64,000 nt of DNA, from contig CAVVPG010000007.1 of NCBI GenBank assembly GCA_963750075.1, forward strand, positions 1 to 64,000, in the 5' to 3' direction. The stretch's first letter is position 1. Each line of letters opens with the position of its first letter. The stretch is from Bog-473 sp963750075. Its GTDB lineage: Bacteria; Actinomycetota; Acidimicrobiia; Acidimicrobiales; RAAP-2. Below the pieces are notes generated by a model that saw only the letters and a list, made by a program, of their open reading frames with translations, did no database searches and was not told where the DNA came from. This document shows positions 26,627-35,157 of the stretch, piece by piece. Position numbers and translations under genes: made by a program.

Positions 26627-27433
26627 TTAGACCAGTCGCGCCACGGCGAGCGCAGCGGCGAGGAACATGACACCCCACGACATTGCCCGCAGGGCTCCCT
26701 CGAGGGGTGCACGGAGGAATCGCTGGTCGATGGCGATCGTCTCCCCGTTCCGTAGGGTGACGCGGCCTTCGACGGAGCTGACTCGGCGCCGCAAGAGGCG
26801 GGCCGGGGTGCTCAGCTGACGCTGCGCCGCCGACAAGGCAAACGCGGCCGCAGCCGCCAGCAACGGGGCGACGGCCAGGCGTCCGGTTTGGGCAACGTAC
26901 GCAACAAGGACGGGAAACGAGCCCCAGGCGAGGGCGAACCCGACGTCGGTGTGGACGAATCCCCCGAACAGCTCCAGGTTGTAGGCGAGCACGAGCAGGG
27001 GACCGAGCACCATGAAGGGCAGGAGGACCCAGCCGACGCGCGTCAACCCTGCGACGCCGAGAGCGACGGCCCCGGCCAGACCCAGAATCGTCACGCTGAC
27101 GAGTGCGGCGGTGGGGATCCTGGTACCCAAGGGACGACCGTGCAGCTCGTCGAGCGCGTGAGCGGCAAATCCGACTGCGCACAAGAACGCGAGGAGGGTG
27201 CCGACGAGACGTGACAGGCTGACGTGGGTCGCCAGGCAGGCGCCGATGACCACATAGGACAGGTGCCACGCGGTGTAGGGCGGGTGGAGGAGCGTCCACC
27301 AGTCGCGCCATCCGCCTGGTTGGGCGGCGTAGAACGCAGGTCGCTCCTCGGTACCTTCGTGGGGGCCCGGCGATGGCGGAGCTCCCGCGTCGCTCCCGCG
27401 TGGACCGGAGCGTGCGGTGGGCTCGTCACTCAT
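26627..27433 (-). CDS. UbiA-like polytopic membrane protein
   Basis: A 268-residue membrane protein with a Pro-rich hydrophilic N-terminus (about 40 residues) and seven or eight hydrophobic segments. WTLLHPPYTAWHLSYVVIGA and FAAHALDELHGRPLGT sit where UbiA prenyltransferases have their first helix and first Asp-rich motif, but the classical NDxxD pattern is not intact. The start overlaps the methyltransferase 3' end by 8 bases, so they share an operon. With the neighbouring methyltransferase and geranylgeranyl reductase it suggests prenyl-lipid metabolism. Enzymatic role uncertain. Confidence 0.6.
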   Translation of the reverse strand: MSDEPTARSGPRGSDAGAPPSPGPHEGTEERPAFYAAQPGGWRDWWTLLHPPYTAWHLSYVVIGACLATHVSLSRLVGTLLAFLCAVGFAAHALDELHGRPLGTRIPTAALVSVTILGLAGAVALGVAGLTRVGWVLLPFMVLGPLLVLAYNLELFGGFVHTDVGFALAWGSFPVLVAYVAQTGRLAVAPLLAAAAAFALSAAQRQLSTPARLLRRRVSSVEGRVTLRNGETIAIDQRFLRAPLEGALRAMSWGVMFLAAALAVARLV

Positions 27434-28157
27434 TGCTGCGCGTGCCCCACATGACGAGACCGCCGCCGAGGCTCATCACGCGTACCCCGATGTCCTCGAA
27501 ACCGGCCTCCCGCCATGCCTGCTCGGTCCACGCCAGGGGATACCTCCGGTAGTGGCCGGAGATATTGGGCCCCAAGAAGCGACCCACGCGGAACCATTTC
27601 CTTCCGCCCGTGATCAAGCCACCGACGGGAAGTAGAAGCCGCGTGTAGAGCCACCACATGGAGCGCCAGAACCGATTGGGAGGCAGGAAGAACTCCAGGC
27701 TGGCGACGATCGCCCCGGGCTTGACGACGCGAGCAAGCTCACGAAGGGTGGCCGCCGGGTCGTCGACGTAGCGCAGGAGATACGTGAACGTCAGCGCGTC
27801 GAAGCTCCGGTCGGGGAACGGCAACTGCTCCGCCCGACCGGCAACCAATTGGATTCGGGCGCTCTGACCGGCGGCAACGACGTTGACATGGCCCTGCGCC
27901 AGCATCTCGAGCGTCAGGTCCACGCCGACGACATCGGCTCCAGTTCGCTCGGCCATCTGCAGTGCGACACCGGCGGTTCCCGAGGCGACGTCGAGAATCC
28001 GGCTCGACGTGGACGGGATGTGATCGATCATGGCCCGGCGCCACCGACCGTTCTGCCCCATTGAGAGGACCTCGGCCAACCGGTCGTAGCGTCGAGGTAG
28101 AGGGGTGAACAGTTGCTGCGCGAACCGGTTTCGGTCGCCGGTGACGTACGACAGCAT
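27426..28157 (-). CDS. UbiE/MenG-like methyltransferase
   Basis: A 243-residue class I SAM-dependent methyltransferase resembling the quinone methyltransferases UbiE/MenG. Motif I is ILDVASGTAGVALQMAERTG, followed by VVGVDLTLEMLAQG, AEQLPFPDRSFDALTFTYLL and a late LAWTEQAWREAGFEDIGVRV. FNxxA-type openings of true MenG are replaced by LPRRYDRLAEVLSMGQNGRW, which is similar. ATG 28157 follows GGAGGAG. Divergent from the reductase by 57 bases and coupled to the UbiA-like gene. Menaquinone or a related prenyl compound is the likely substrate. Confidence 0.75.
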   Translation of the reverse strand: MLSYVTGDRNRFAQQLFTPLPRRYDRLAEVLSMGQNGRWRRAMIDHIPSTSSRILDVASGTAGVALQMAERTGADVVGVDLTLEMLAQGHVNVVAAGQSARIQLVAGRAEQLPFPDRSFDALTFTYLLRYVDDPAATLRELARVVKPGAIVASLEFFLPPNRFWRSMWWLYTRLLLPVGGLITGGRKWFRVGRFLGPNISGHYRRYPLAWTEQAWREAGFEDIGVRVMSLGGGLVMWGTRSNE

Positions 28158-28214
28158 GGCTCCTCCTCAGATGAGAAGATCTCACTGTAGATCCTGGTAG
28201 CGAGAAGGGACGGT

Positions 28215-29597
28215 GTGGGCTCGTCGCGCTTTGACGTGGTCGTCGTGGGTGGAGGCCCTGCCGGCAGCATCGCGGCGCTGGTGTTGGCTCGTGGTGGTGC
28301 CCGAGTGGCCCTGGTCGACAAGGCGGCCTTTCCTCGTGACAAGGCGTGCGGCGACATCGTCGGTCCCCGGGGACTCCAACTGCTGGCCGAATTGGGTGTG
28401 CCCGCACCGGTCGGGCCCACCGTGGGGGAGATCGGGGTCGTGGGCCCGACCGGTCGTACCGTCCAACTGCCGTGCGGCGAGGGCCTTACCTACCCAGGAC
28501 ATGGCGTGGCTGTCACACGGACGGTGTTCGATTCCCTGCTCCACGACGCTGCGGTCGAGGCGGGGGCCGTCGCGGTGGAGGGGCGAGCAGTGGAACCGCC
28601 GGAGCAACACGGTCGGATCGACGGGTACCGGCTCGGTACCGGCCTGGAGTTGCACGCCGATTTCGTGGTCGGTGCGGATGGGGCCACGAGCCGAGTGGCC
28701 GGAGACGCCGGCCTGGTCGACGCGACGAGAGTCCTGTGGGGGTTCGCCCTTCGGACGTACGTCAGCAAGGTGACGGATCGTCCGAGCATCGTCTTCTGGG
28801 AGCCGAGGCCCTGGCGAGCGTTTCCAGGCTACGGCTGGGTCTTTCCGGGAGCAGAAAAGGGGAATGTGGGTCTCGGACTCGGCGTGGTGGGGGATCGGCG
28901 AGCCGGAGCAAAGGTTCAGCAGGCCCTCCCTTCTTTCTTGGAGCACCTCCGCGCCCTCGGCCTGATCGGTGGTGGATCCAGCCCGAGCGACGAGCGGCGC
29001 CTGGGTGGCTGGCTGAAAATGGGCGTTGTCGGCACGACCCCGGCCGCCGGCCGCGTGCTCCTGGTTGGAGACGCCGCTGGACTCGTGAATCCACTGCAAG
29101 GTGAGGGGATCGCCCAGGCGATGGGAAGCGGCCGGTCTGCCGCCGAAGTGCTCCTGCGGGAGCCGGAGCGAGCGGCCGCGCGCTATCGGGCCGCGCTCGC
29201 AGCCGAGCATCTGCCGTATCACCGAGTCACCGCTGCGATGCAGGCGTGGCTCGTCAGCCGGCCCAGGGCCATCTCCTCGGTGGCCCGCTCACTCATGGCG
29301 GTCGGACGGAGCGACGCCATCGCCGGCGGCTGGTCCGTCTTCTGGAACGAACTGCTCGACGGCGCGCCGCCCAATCGGCACCGGTCCGTCGCTATGGCGC
29401 TCACCCGGCTGGGAGTGCTCACGACGGCCCGCAGCTCGACGACACGTTGGTTCGATGAGGTGTTCGTCGACCGGGCGCCGGGTGGCACCCTGCCAGGCGG
29501 GTCAGGAACATCGGAGTCACCTCGGAGGCGGAAGGCACACAGCGAGATGACCGCCGAGAACCTCGCGGGAAGTCAGACGCTGCGGGGGAGAAGCTGA
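28215..29597 (+). CDS. Geranylgeranyl reductase-family FAD oxidoreductase
   Basis: A 460-residue flavoprotein of the geranylgeranyl reductase (GGR) family, which saturates prenyl chains of quinones and lipids. FAD motif: VVVVGGGPAGSIAALVLARG; then AFPRDKACGDIVGPRGLQ, the family Cys-Gly-Asp motif; then VGDAAGLVNPLQGEGIAQAM. Starts at GTG 28215 after GAGAAGGGA. In actinobacteria MenJ reduces one menaquinone unit, so partial saturation is the expected job here. The 3' end overlaps the convergent GT87 gene by 25 bases. Confidence 0.82.
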   Translation: MGSSRFDVVVVGGGPAGSIAALVLARGGARVALVDKAAFPRDKACGDIVGPRGLQLLAELGVPAPVGPTVGEIGVVGPTGRTVQLPCGEGLTYPGHGVAVTRTVFDSLLHDAAVEAGAVAVEGRAVEPPEQHGRIDGYRLGTGLELHADFVVGADGATSRVAGDAGLVDATRVLWGFALRTYVSKVTDRPSIVFWEPRPWRAFPGYGWVFPGAEKGNVGLGLGVVGDRRAGAKVQQALPSFLEHLRALGLIGGGSSPSDERRLGGWLKMGVVGTTPAAGRVLLVGDAAGLVNPLQGEGIAQAMGSGRSAAEVLLREPERAAARYRAALAAEHLPYHRVTAAMQAWLVSRPRAISSVARSLMAVGRSDAIAGGWSVFWNELLDGAPPNRHRSVAMALTRLGVLTTARSSTTRWFDEVFVDRAPGGTLPGGSGTSESPRRRKAHSEMTAENLAGSQTLRGRS

Positions 29598-30844
29598 CCT
29601 TCCTCGGGGACGCCCTCGAGTGGTCGACGCACGACGAGAACGGCGGCACCGATCAGGAAGATCAGCAAGGCGAAGAAGAAGGAGTCCCCGGCAACGAGTT
29701 GCCATCCACTGAGGTGCAGGTCCGAGGTGTTCCTGAACGGGACCCACCAGATGGGGGCGCTCCAGAAGAGGACGGCCGTGCCAATGGCGAGTGCCGTCCC
29801 ACGGCGTGGCCTGTCGGCGGCCAGTGCCAGCCACAAGATGGCGGGCACGACCCACACCATGTGATGTACCCAGGTGATCGGCGAGATCAGGAGTCCCGTT
29901 GCGGCGCAGACGAGCAGGCCCAGCATCGGTGAGGACCGACGGTGTGCCGATGCCGCGAGCCAGAGACCTCCGGCCGCGACGGCAATGAGCAGTGGCACCA
30001 GCACCAGGTGCGTCACGATCCCGTGGCTGAACCGGTCGAGCACCGCGGCCAGGTTCTGATCGCCGACAAATGACAGGGGGCCGGCACGATCCGGCCTGAA
30101 GACGACGTTCGTCCAGTAGGCCGTGGACGACGTCGGCGAGACCAGGAATGTCAACAGCTCACACGCCACGAACGTGGCCATGCACGTGAGGGCACCACGG
30201 GTACGACGGGTCAGGATGAGGTAGGGCACGAAGAGGATCGGCGTGAGCTTCACAGCGACGGCCAACCCGGTGGCGACGCCGAGAGGAGCTTGCCACTTGC
30301 CGATGCGCCGCTCGGTGAGCAGATCCCACATCACGAGCAGCGTGACGACGAGGTTGACCTGGCCGAAACCGAGGGTGATGACCACCGGGTTGAGGAGCAG
30401 GGCGGGCAAGCACAGTGCGAGGCCGAGGCGCCAAGCGCGGGCCCGGCCCAGACCGGGCCGCACGATCCGAAGTGACAGGACAAGGAGGGCGATCAACGCA
30501 GCCAGGTTGCACAGGGTCCAAGCGGCCTGGACGGAGTGCACGCTCGAGAACGCCCGCTGCCACGGGGCGAAGAGGAGGGCCGCGAAGGGAGGGTAGGTGA
30601 AGAAGAGTGTGGTGTTCGGGACCGCGAGTGAGTAGAGGTGAGGGCTGAAGATGTACCTGCCGCCGAGGCGAAGGTAGACCCCGAGGTCAACCTCGTAGGT
30701 GCGGAACGCAAGGAACATTCCGTACCCGAGGGCGGCGACAAGGGACGCGATGGCAGGTCCCCAGCCGGTGAGGCGCGACAGGGCGGAGCGCGGCTCTGTC
30801 AGTGGGCTGCGGCCGGACGGAAGGCGCTGGTCGGCGGTCGTCAT
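29573..30844 (-). CDS. GT87 (DUF2029) polyprenyl-phosphate mannosyltransferase-like
   Basis: A 423-residue polytopic membrane glycosyltransferase of the GT87/GT-C group, related to mycobacterial PimE-type alpha-1,2-mannosyltransferases. The acidic motif is EVDLGVYLRLGGRYIF in the first periplasmic loop (Asp is the expected catalytic base). Then LFFTYPPFAALLFAPW, LLNPVVITLGFGQVNLVVTL and VKLTPILFVPYLIL follow, all family signatures. ATG 30844 is preferred; the frame upstream has no ribosome site. It would transfer a sugar from polyprenyl phosphate to an envelope acceptor. Confidence 0.82.
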   Translation of the reverse strand: MTTADQRLPSGRSPLTEPRSALSRLTGWGPAIASLVAALGYGMFLAFRTYEVDLGVYLRLGGRYIFSPHLYSLAVPNTTLFFTYPPFAALLFAPWQRAFSSVHSVQAAWTLCNLAALIALLVLSLRIVRPGLGRARAWRLGLALCLPALLLNPVVITLGFGQVNLVVTLLVMWDLLTERRIGKWQAPLGVATGLAVAVKLTPILFVPYLILTRRTRGALTCMATFVACELLTFLVSPTSSTAYWTNVVFRPDRAGPLSFVGDQNLAAVLDRFSHGIVTHLVLVPLLIAVAAGGLWLAASAHRRSSPMLGLLVCAATGLLISPITWVHHMVWVVPAILWLALAADRPRRGTALAIGTAVLFWSAPIWWVPFRNTSDLHLSGWQLVAGDSFFFALLIFLIGAAVLVVRRPLEGVPEEGQLLPRSV

Positions 30845-31296
30845 GGGTCGTTTTGGGAGGATGCGGCGGGGTGGACCTCCCAAGGTCACACCCCGAAATG
30901 CCCCAAGCATGCTACTTGCCACGCTTTGTGTTCTCAGGGTGTGGACTTCGTTGCCCGAGATCACGGTCGACGGTGGCACCGTAGGTGCTCGACCCCGGCG
31001 CGCCACGATCTTCAACGATGACCCTGAGGCATCAGAGCGGCAGCCGGACGCCGGCATGGCGCTCTTCGCCGAGGGCCTTGCCGAGTGGCCGATGGCGCGC
31101 CTCGAAGCGGTACTGACCTGGGAGTCCGGCGCGATGACCAGGGCGCCTTTCCTGAGGCTAGGTTACGGGTTCTTCGGATTATCCAGGTAGTCCGGGAGGC
31201 GGTAGAGCGAAGGGGCGCAATGAAGCCGAGCACGGTTGAGCTCGTGGTACCCGCGCACGCAGCGTCGGCGCCCACACGTTCGCGAGGAGGCCACCG
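30845..31296. other. 452-base gap
   Basis: Divergent upstream regions of the GT87 and repeat-protein genes. No gene or clear structure seen apart from a GAGGAGG ribosome site just before 31297. Confidence 0.4.
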
Positions 31297-33591
31297 ATGA
31301 GAATGCGGAACTGGCTCATACCGCTGGCCGCCACCGTGGTCTGCGCTGTGGCGCTCGGCGCGATTGGCGGTCCTTCTGGAGCCGTGGGCACGGCACCCTC
31401 GACGACCGCGGTGGGCGACGACGCCGCCGGCGTCGTGACAGGAGGGACGTTCACCTTCACCGCGACCGTCTCGGATCCGGGCGGGCCGCCGACGCCGACG
31501 GGCACCGTCACCTGGTTGGTTACTGGGCCGAGCACCGTCACCTGTGCCGACTCGACCCTCGAAGTAAACGGCCAGGGAACCTGCACCGTCACCGACGCCA
31601 GGCCGGGCGCTTACTCGGCCACCGCCACCTACTTCGGGGACGACACTTACGGCGGCAGTTCCGGTTCGGACACAACCGCCACCGTGGACACGGCACCCTC
31701 GACGACCGCAGTGCACGACAACGCCGCCGGCGTCGTGACGGGGGGGACGTTCACCTTCACCGCGACCGTCACTCCGGCCGGGCCGCCAACGCCGACGGGC
31801 ACCGTCACCTGGTTGGTCAGTGGGCCGAGCACGGTCACCTGCCCTACGTCGACCCTCAACAGCAGCGGCCAAGGAACCTGCACCGTCACCGACGCCAAGG
31901 CGGGCACCTACTCGGCCACCGCCACCTACTCGGGGGACACCAACTACGGCGGCGGTTCCGGTTCGGACACGACCGCCACCGTGGGCATGACGAACTCGAC
32001 GACCGCGGTGGGCGACAACGCCGCCGGCGTCGTGACAGGGGGGACGTTCACTTTCACCGCGACCGTCACTCCGGCCGGGCCGCCAACGCCGACGGGCACC
32101 GTCACCTGGTTGGTCACTGGGCCGAGCACGGTCACCTGCTCCCCCTCGCCCCTCAACAGCAGCGGCCAGGGAACTTGCACCGTCACCGGTGCCAAGGCGG
32201 GCACCTACTCGGCCACCGCCACCTACTCGGGGGACACCAACTACAGCGGCGGTTCCGGTTCGGACACGACCGCCACCGTGGGCAAGGCCACTCCCAGCCC
32301 ACCCACCATCGCCAACCTGCCCCCGAGCGGCACCTTCGGCGGCAACTTCGTAGCCAATGTGAATCGCATGAACGGCGACGGTGTCCCGTCCGTCACCTCC
32401 AACTCGACCGGCGTCTGCATCGTCTCGGGCGCGCTGACGGTGCTCTATGTGGGTGTGGGCACGTGCTCCCTGCAGGCACAGGTCGCCGCCGGTCCGAATT
32501 ATCTTGCTGCCACCGGCAGCGTGCAGTCGATCAATGTCGTTCGCGCCGCGCCCTCCACACCAACCGTCACCAACCTTCCCACCGCCGCGGTCGAGTTCGC
32601 GGGGTTCACGGCGAATATCGCAACGAATGGCGATGGCACGACCTTCGTCGTGTCGAACTCGCCTGGTGTGTGCAGTGTGGAATCCGACGGTCAGACGGTC
32701 TTGTTCCTGACGACGGGTGCCTGCACGGTTACGGCCGGCGTCGGAATCGGGACGGACTACCAGGCCGCGACCGGCAAAGAGCAAACGTTCCAGGTCGGTC
32801 CGGCACCTCGGGGCTACTGGCTGGTCGGATCCGACGGCGGCATCTTCTCCTTCGGGGCCGCTGCGTTCCACGGCTCGATGGGCGGCACGCCGCTCCAGCG
32901 ACCCGTCGTCGGCATCACACCCACGATCACCCGTGACGGGTACTGGTTGGTGGCATCGGACGGGGGCATCTTCAGCTTCGGCGACGCGCGCTTCTATGGG
33001 TCGATCCCCGGCGTCGGGCTGCATCCGGCCGGATCGGGACTGCCCAACAGCCTCGATTCGCCGATCGTCGGCATGGTGCCTTCCATCAACCGACGCGGGT
33101 ACTTCATGGTCGGATCCGACGGTGGAGTGTTCGCCTTCGGCGACGCCAAATTCGAGGGGTCGTGCCCCGGCATCGGCGGGTGCGCGGGGACCGCGGTGGC
33201 CGTCATGCCGGATCGCACCGGGAACGGGTATTGGCTCGTCACCAGCGCCGGCGGCGTGTACTCCTTTGGTGATGCACCGTTCTACGGCGCTCCCGGATCA
33301 CAATCGGTGCCGGTCGTCAATGCCGTCGCGACGCCGGACGGATCAGGCTATTGGCTGCTGTACGCAAACGGAGCCGTGTCGAATTTCGGCGACGCCGTCA
33401 ATTTCGGTTTCCCAGTGGGTTACGTCAATTCGTTCAACCCAGCGAACGCAATCTTCCCCACCGCCGACGGTAAGGGCTACTGGGTGGCCTCGACGAGGGG
33501 TGACGTTTTTGCCTACGGAAACGCACCCTGGCTGGGGAGCATGACGGGCAAAGCCCTCAACGGCGACATCATCGCCGGCTTCGGCTTCTGA
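31297..33591 (+). CDS. Large secreted protein: Ig-like repeats plus GYWLV repeats
   Basis: A 764-residue exported protein. Signal peptide: MRMRNWLIPLAATVVCAVAL then GAIGGPSGA. Residues ~30-328 are three nearly identical ~99-residue Ig-like domains (GVVTGGTFTFTATV ... TPTGTVTWLV ... YSATATYSGDTNYGG). Two diverged domains with paired Cys follow (~330-505). From ~507 there are six copies of a ~50-residue motif such as GYWLVASDGGIFSFGDARFY and GYFMVGSDGGVFAFGDAKFE, probably a propeller. Ribosome site GAGGAGG precedes ATG 31297. The GYWLV motif recurs in Acidimicrobiia exported proteins; function unknown, adhesion or carbohydrate binding possible. Confidence 0.82.
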   Translation: MRMRNWLIPLAATVVCAVALGAIGGPSGAVGTAPSTTAVGDDAAGVVTGGTFTFTATVSDPGGPPTPTGTVTWLVTGPSTVTCADSTLEVNGQGTCTVTDARPGAYSATATYFGDDTYGGSSGSDTTATVDTAPSTTAVHDNAAGVVTGGTFTFTATVTPAGPPTPTGTVTWLVSGPSTVTCPTSTLNSSGQGTCTVTDAKAGTYSATATYSGDTNYGGGSGSDTTATVGMTNSTTAVGDNAAGVVTGGTFTFTATVTPAGPPTPTGTVTWLVTGPSTVTCSPSPLNSSGQGTCTVTGAKAGTYSATATYSGDTNYSGGSGSDTTATVGKATPSPPTIANLPPSGTFGGNFVANVNRMNGDGVPSVTSNSTGVCIVSGALTVLYVGVGTCSLQAQVAAGPNYLAATGSVQSINVVRAAPSTPTVTNLPTAAVEFAGFTANIATNGDGTTFVVSNSPGVCSVESDGQTVLFLTTGACTVTAGVGIGTDYQAATGKEQTFQVGPAPRGYWLVGSDGGIFSFGAAAFHGSMGGTPLQRPVVGITPTITRDGYWLVASDGGIFSFGDARFYGSIPGVGLHPAGSGLPNSLDSPIVGMVPSINRRGYFMVGSDGGVFAFGDAKFEGSCPGIGGCAGTAVAVMPDRTGNGYWLVTSAGGVYSFGDAPFYGAPGSQSVPVVNAVATPDGSGYWLLYANGAVSNFGDAVNFGFPVGYVNSFNPANAIFPTADGKGYWVASTRGDVFAYGNAPWLGSMTGKALNGDIIAGFGF
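31387..32280 (+). repeat. Three tandem ~300-bp coding repeats
   Basis: Units 31387-31686 (300 bp), 31687-31983 (297 bp) and 31984-32280 (297 bp) are close to identical in DNA as well as protein. This points to recent duplication or gene conversion. Unit number may vary between strains, and the region is prone to assembly collapse. Confidence 0.85.
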
Positions 33592-33594
33592 CGC

Positions 33595-33981
33595 TCAGGC
33601 CCCGAGCGCCTCGTCCTCGGGCTCGGGCAGCGCCGCCACGACGCGTTCCACGACGGACCGGACCCCGCTGTCCGCGCCGCCGCCCGCCCGCCGGAGCAGG
33701 TCGCCCACGTAGGCGACCAGGTTGATCACGTCGAGCCTGGGGGAGCGGCCGACCAGGGGCACCGGCTCCGAGGCCCGGTCCAGCCTGCAGACCTCGAGCA
33801 CGAGCCGGCGGATCTCGAGCAACATGCCGCGTGCCTCCAGGAGCGAGGTGCCGCTCGTGCGGAGCCAGACGGAAATGCCCAGCTCAAGGGACAGGTCACC
33901 GGAGAACGGGTCCACGGGTCCCAGCTCGGAAAGCCCTCTGAGCAGGGCATGCCCGAAGCCGATGCGCTCGCCGATGACCAT
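33595..33981 (-). CDS. Hypothetical protein divergent from ku
   Basis: A 128-residue protein from ATG 33981 (MVIGERIGFGHALLRGLSEL). It is largely helical, with GISVWLRTSGTSLLEARGML and RSPRLDVINLVAYVGDLLRR. No family recognised. Ends 3 bases from the stop of the convergent repeat protein and starts 66 bases from ku, so shared control with ku is possible. The alternative longer start at 34140 would overlap ku and is not supported. Confidence 0.6.
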   Translation of the reverse strand: MVIGERIGFGHALLRGLSELGPVDPFSGDLSLELGISVWLRTSGTSLLEARGMLLEIRRLVLEVCRLDRASEPVPLVGRSPRLDVINLVAYVGDLLRRAGGGADSGVRSVVERVVAALPEPEDEALGA

Positions 33982-34034
33982 GTGGTCAGTGTGCCGAATC
34001 GCTGTAACAAGGTGGTGGACCGGCTCTGGGCTGG

Positions 34035-34040
34035 TAATTT
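34035..34040 (+). promoter_or_regulatory. -10 box TAATTT of ku
   Basis: TAATTT ends 7 bases before ATG 34048. Confidence 0.4.
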
Positions 34041-34047
34041 GCTTGGC

Positions 34048-34970
34048 ATGCCACGCACGATGTGGAAGGGGGCCCTCAGCTTCGGGCTGGTGAACATCCC
34101 GGTCGGGTTGTACCCGGCCACCTCCGACAAGAGCATCCACTTCAACCAGTTCGAGGAAGGCACGTCCGACCGGATCCGCTACAAGAAGGTCAACGAGCGG
34201 ACCGGCGACGAGGTGCCCCAGGACCGCATCGTGCGCGGGTTCGACCTCGGGGGCGGCGAGTACGTCATCCTCACCGACGAGGAGCTCGAGTCCGCCGAGC
34301 CGAAGAAGTCACGCCAGATCGAGATCTCGGACTTCGTCGAGCAGGCCGACATCGATCCTGTCTTCTTCCGGTCCAGCTACTACCTGGCGCCCGAGGGCGC
34401 CGGCGCCGACAAGGCCTACGCCCTGCTGCGCCAGGCCATGGCCGATTCGGACCGGGTGGCCATCGCCACGCTGGTGATGCGGAACAAGGAGTACCTCGTC
34501 GCGATCCGCCCCGAGGACGACGCGCTCGCCCTGCACACGATGTACTTCTCCGACGAGGTGCGTGCGCCCGGCCGGGAGTTCACCCTTCCGGACACGGACG
34601 ACGTGAGCGACCGCGAGCTGTCGATGGCGCAGCTCCTCATCGAGTCGATGGAGAGCGACTGGGATCCCGAGCGCTATCACGACACGCACCGCCAGAAGGT
34701 CGAGGCGTTGATCGAGGACAAGCGCAACGGCCAGGAGATCGTGATCCAGGAGGGGCCCGAGCCGGCGGCCAAGGTGGTCGACCTGATGGAGGCGCTCAAC
34801 GCCAGCATCGCCGCCGCGGCGAAGTCGACAGGGAAGAGCACCGGGGCGAGCAAGCCGGCGGCCAAGCGGGCTCCGGCACGGCGCGCTTCCCCGCGGCCAA
34901 GAAGACGGCCAAGAAGCCGGCCAAGCAGCCTGCCCGCACCAAGACGGTGGCCCGCCGCAAGGCATCCTGA
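34048..34970 (+). CDS. ku: Ku protein (NHEJ), frameshift in the Lys-rich tail
   Basis: Bacterial Ku, the DNA-end-binding homodimer of non-homologous end joining. The Ku core is complete: MPRTMWKGALSFGLVNIPVG, VILTDEELESAEPKKSRQIE, DIDPVFFRSSYYLAPEG and the C-terminal core RYHDTHRQKVEALIEDKRNG. The basic tail begins KPAAKRAPARRA. In the core frame it turns into unrelated sequence ending at 35082. One added C in the C run at 34889-34892 gives AAKKTAKKPAKQPARTKT and a stop at 34970, a normal Lys-rich Ku tail of about 307 residues in total. The end here assumes that repair. LigD is not in the window. Confidence 0.88.
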
Positions 34971-35157
34971 GCCTTTGTGCGTCGACCGGGCCGTCCGGCC
35001 TGGTCAGCACGGCACCGTGTTGCCGTCCATTGCGCCTAGCGGCATGATCCTGCAACAAATCGGTGTGCACGGGGTGATCTGATTCGTTTTCCCGCTCCGC
35101 GACGCCGGATCATGGTGTGATGCTCCCCATCGAGCCCCGCTCGAGAAGGGAGTCCAC

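Noticed and set aside
31012..33024. 670-codon open frame on the minus strand across the Ig-repeat gene
   Set aside because: It mirrors the repeat gene, is Arg/Gly-rich without domains, and the plus strand has a signal peptide, ribosome site and clear repeats.
35083..35157. Literal Ku reading to 35082 as a true C-terminal extension
   Set aside because: The alternative frame gives a typical Lys-rich tail and normal stop, so the extension is more likely the product of an indel.
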